Assembly: GCF_030730905.1 (NCBI RefSeq)
Contig: NZ_JAVAMP010000006.1
Span: 62,001 to 126,000, forward strand
Origin: Chengkuizengella axinellae
GTDB taxonomy: Bacteria > Bacillota > Bacilli > Paenibacillales > KCTC-33759
DNA: 64,000 nt
Direction of reading: 5' to 3'
Below are positions 62,285 through 64,000 of this stretch, one piece after another. The notes under the pieces are model-generated. The model was given only the letters and a program-made list of their open reading frames with translations. It had not been told where the DNA came from and did not search any database. Within the stretch, counting starts at the first letter, position 1; the number at the start of each line of letters is the position of its first letter. The position numbers and the translations under genes are program-made.

Positions 62285-63367
62285 TTATCCGTTTCGTTTT
62301 TGAAAGTCTATCATAAACTCACTTAACGCCTTACAGCTTTCATACGGAACCGCATTGTAAGTTGAAGCCCTCATTCCCCCAACGCTGCGATGTCCTTTCA
62401 AACCTACAAATCCGTTCTCCTGAGTCTGTTTAAGAAACTCCTTCTCTAATGCCTCATCTTTTAATCTAAAAGGAATGTTCATAATAGAACGATCCTGCTT
62501 CTCAACCGTACCTACATAAAAACCTTGACTCTCATCAATGACATCATAAATCAACTTTGTTTTTTCTTGGTTGAATTTCTCAACTTGATCTAAACCGCCC
62601 TTTTCCTTCAGCCATTTAAGCACTAAATTCACCATATAAACTGAATAAACCGGTGGTGTATTGTACAGAGAATTTGCCTTAATATGTGTATCATATCGCA
62701 ACATAGATGGGATATGATCTGGTGTGTTTTCCAGTAAATCTTCTTTAACAATCACCAAAGTGACTCCTGAAGGACCAAGATTTTTTTGAGCTCCTGCATA
62801 GATTAATCCAAACTTTGATACATCAATTGGTTTACACAATATATCACTAGACATGTCAGCAATAAGAGGTATATCCCCAATGTTCGGAAACTGCTGAAAT
62901 TGAATGCCTTCAATCGTTTCATTGGAAGTAATATGTAAATATGCACTTGAATTATCTAACTGTAACTCAGACAAATCAGGAACATGTGAAAACTTTTCTG
63001 GTTGTGCAACTACCCTTGTTTCACCTATTAATTTAGATTCTTTTAAAGCTTTTTTCCCCCAACTTCCAGTGATCACATAATTAGCAACTTTTTCAGAAGT
63101 CAAAAAATTTAAAGGTATCATTGCAAATTGAGTGCTTGCGCCACCTTGTAAAAACAATGTTTTATACCCAGCTGGGATATTTAATAAATCTGCCAGCAAC
63201 TCTTGTGTCTCTGCATTTAATTGTTCGTATTCTGCACTGCGGTGGGATATCTCCATAACAGACATTCCAATCCCCTGATATTCAACCAATTCTTCTTGAG
63301 CTCTTTCTAGTACCTCTAATGGTAGTGCAGCAGGACCCGCATTAAAATTATACGCTCTCTTGCTCAT
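62285..63367 (-). CDS. serC: Phosphoserine aminotransferase
   Basis: A 360-aa PLP enzyme that makes 3-phosphoserine from 3-phosphohydroxypyruvate and glutamate (serine synthesis; also pyridoxal-phosphate synthesis in some bacteria). The N-terminal FNAGPAALPLEVLERAQEEL, GGASTQFAMIP phosphate-binding loop, Asp171 in ADMSSD, the Schiff-base Lys195 in GAQKNLGPSG, and the GLKGHRSVGGMRASTYNA substrate loop are all present. Full length. It stands before the glnA gene, separated by the glnA terminator. Confidence 0.97.
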   Translation of the reverse strand: MSKRAYNFNAGPAALPLEVLERAQEELVEYQGIGMSVMEISHRSAEYEQLNAETQELLADLLNIPAGYKTLFLQGGASTQFAMIPLNFLTSEKVANYVITGSWGKKALKESKLIGETRVVAQPEKFSHVPDLSELQLDNSSAYLHITSNETIEGIQFQQFPNIGDIPLIADMSSDILCKPIDVSKFGLIYAGAQKNLGPSGVTLVIVKEDLLENTPDHIPSMLRYDTHIKANSLYNTPPVYSVYMVNLVLKWLKEKGGLDQVEKFNQEKTKLIYDVIDESQGFYVGTVEKQDRSIMNIPFRLKDEALEKEFLKQTQENGFVGLKGHRSVGGMRASTYNAVPYESCKALSEFMIDFQKRNG

Positions 63368-63518
63368 GTTTGGAATCCACTCCTTTTTCCGAATATTCAG
63401 CTTAGCAAACGGTGTAATTATTAGTTTTTTATTTTATTTATGCATATAATAGCAGTATTCTAACCACGATTCAAGCCTTAATACACCCCAAAAAGTGAAG
63501 AATGTTCAAAGATTTGCT

Positions 63519-63550
63519 CAAAAAAAGAAGATCACCTTGATTGGTGACCT
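63519..63550 (-). terminator. Terminator of glnA
   Basis: GGTCACC / GGTGATC (minus strand, 6-nt loop, one G-T pair) followed by TTCTTTTTTT. Confidence 0.8.
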
Positions 63551-63570
63551 CCTTGTATTATAAATATGAA

Positions 63571-64000
63571 TTAGCAATCGTAGTATAGAGAAAACTCATG
63601 TGGATGAGTGCGGATTGCGATTTCTTTGGCTTCTTCACGTTTTAAACCAATGTAATGCTTAATGAATTCTTCAGAGAATACTCCACCTTCTGTTAAGAAA
63701 CTATAATCTGCTTCTAAAGCATCTAAAGCTTCTTCTAAGCTAGCAGGTACGCTGCGAATTTCGTTTTTCTCAACATCTGATAAATCATAAATGTTTTTAT
63801 CTAATGGTCCGTATCCTTCTTGACGAGGATCAATTTTATTTTTGATTCCGTCTAAACCAGCCATTAACATTGCAGCAAATGAAAGGTAAGGATTAGCCGT
63901 TGAATCCGGTGTACGGAACTCAATACGAGCACCTTTTGGAGTTACAGCAGCTACAGGAATACGAACTGCAGCAGAACGGTTACCTTTTGAGAATACTAAG
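63571..64000 (-). CDS. glnA: Glutamine synthetase type I, C-terminal part
   Basis: The frame is open from the window edge to the stop at 63571 (143 codons of the C-terminus; the shorter frame from an inner Met at 63870 is not the start). It contains GNRSAAVRIPVAAVTPKGAR (ATP/glutamate-site region) and TPDSTANPYLSFAAMLMAGLD. The tail GPLDKNIYDLSDVEK and ALEADYSFLTEGGVFSEEFI matches the GSI-beta pattern, including a Tyr at the position where enterobacterial enzymes are adenylylated, in contrast to the GSI-alpha type of Bacillus subtilis. Ammonia assimilation; regulation cannot be seen because the 5' end is outside. Confidence 0.93.
   Translation of the reverse strand, partial: LVFSKGNRSAAVRIPVAAVTPKGARIEFRTPDSTANPYLSFAAMLMAGLDGIKNKIDPRQEGYGPLDKNIYDLSDVEKNEIRSVPASLEEALDALEADYSFLTEGGVFSEEFIKHYIGLKREEAKEIAIRTHPHEFSLYYDC

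Overview
The window looks like the chromosome of a low-GC, endospore-forming member of the Bacillales, most like the Paenibacillaceae (for example Paenibacillus or a marine relative such as Chengkuizengella). This is inferred from sporulation-linked genes (a PrkA-type kinase, an AbrB-type regulator, a small Spo0E-like phosphatase), an S-layer-homology surface enzyme, menaquinone synthesis through futalosine (mqnB-mqnD), and strong AGGAGG ribosome binding sites. No rRNA, tRNA, CRISPR array, transposase or phage gene was found.

Layout. 1-10.9 kb is mixed housekeeping and accessory DNA: a partial SRPBCC protein, a secreted S15/CocE hydrolase, a spore-surface-like protein, mqnB-mqnD, a hidden Spo0E-like ORF, a cytochrome P450, a stalk-domain secreted protein, and a divergent LysR/YeiH pair. 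11-18.6 kb holds a membrane-anchored GH2 hydrolase, a VOC protein, a rhodanese, a heavily decayed MATE pseudogene, a VanY-like peptidase and a chemoreceptor. 18.7-54.5 kb is one large beta-1,3-glucan (laminarin-type) utilisation locus. 54.7-64 kb is core genome: prkA, a thioredoxin-reductase-like flavoprotein, TauE/SafE, a phosphodiester-glycosidase-family protein, an AbrB protein, trmL, serC and the 3' end of glnA.

How the glucan locus works (inference from families and order). Three GH16 endo-glucanases cut the polymer outside the cell. One is anchored to the wall by SLH domains, one is secreted, and one is membrane-tethered; all carry CBM4/9-like and CBM6-like modules. Two near-duplicate ABC importers (binding protein plus two permeases, no ATPase) take up the oligosaccharides. 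Inside, a 1073-aa GH161/GH149-like phosphorylase and a 914-aa GH94 phosphorylase would yield glucose-1-phosphate; no GH1/GH3 beta-glucosidase is present. A YesM-type histidine kinase, a lipoprotein binding protein and a YesN/AraC-type response regulator form an operon at the upstream end. Three transporter promoters share a conserved block upstream of the -10, two carry the same perfect GAACGCGTTC palindrome near the predicted start site, and cre-like sites lie upstream of several glycan genes.

The most notable items are the 2925-aa double-GH16 surface enzyme, the uncharacterised module of about 100 aa that precedes GH16 in all three enzymes, the binding protein inside the two-component operon, and the shared promoter block. 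Domain calls are from motif recognition by eye; no database search was run.
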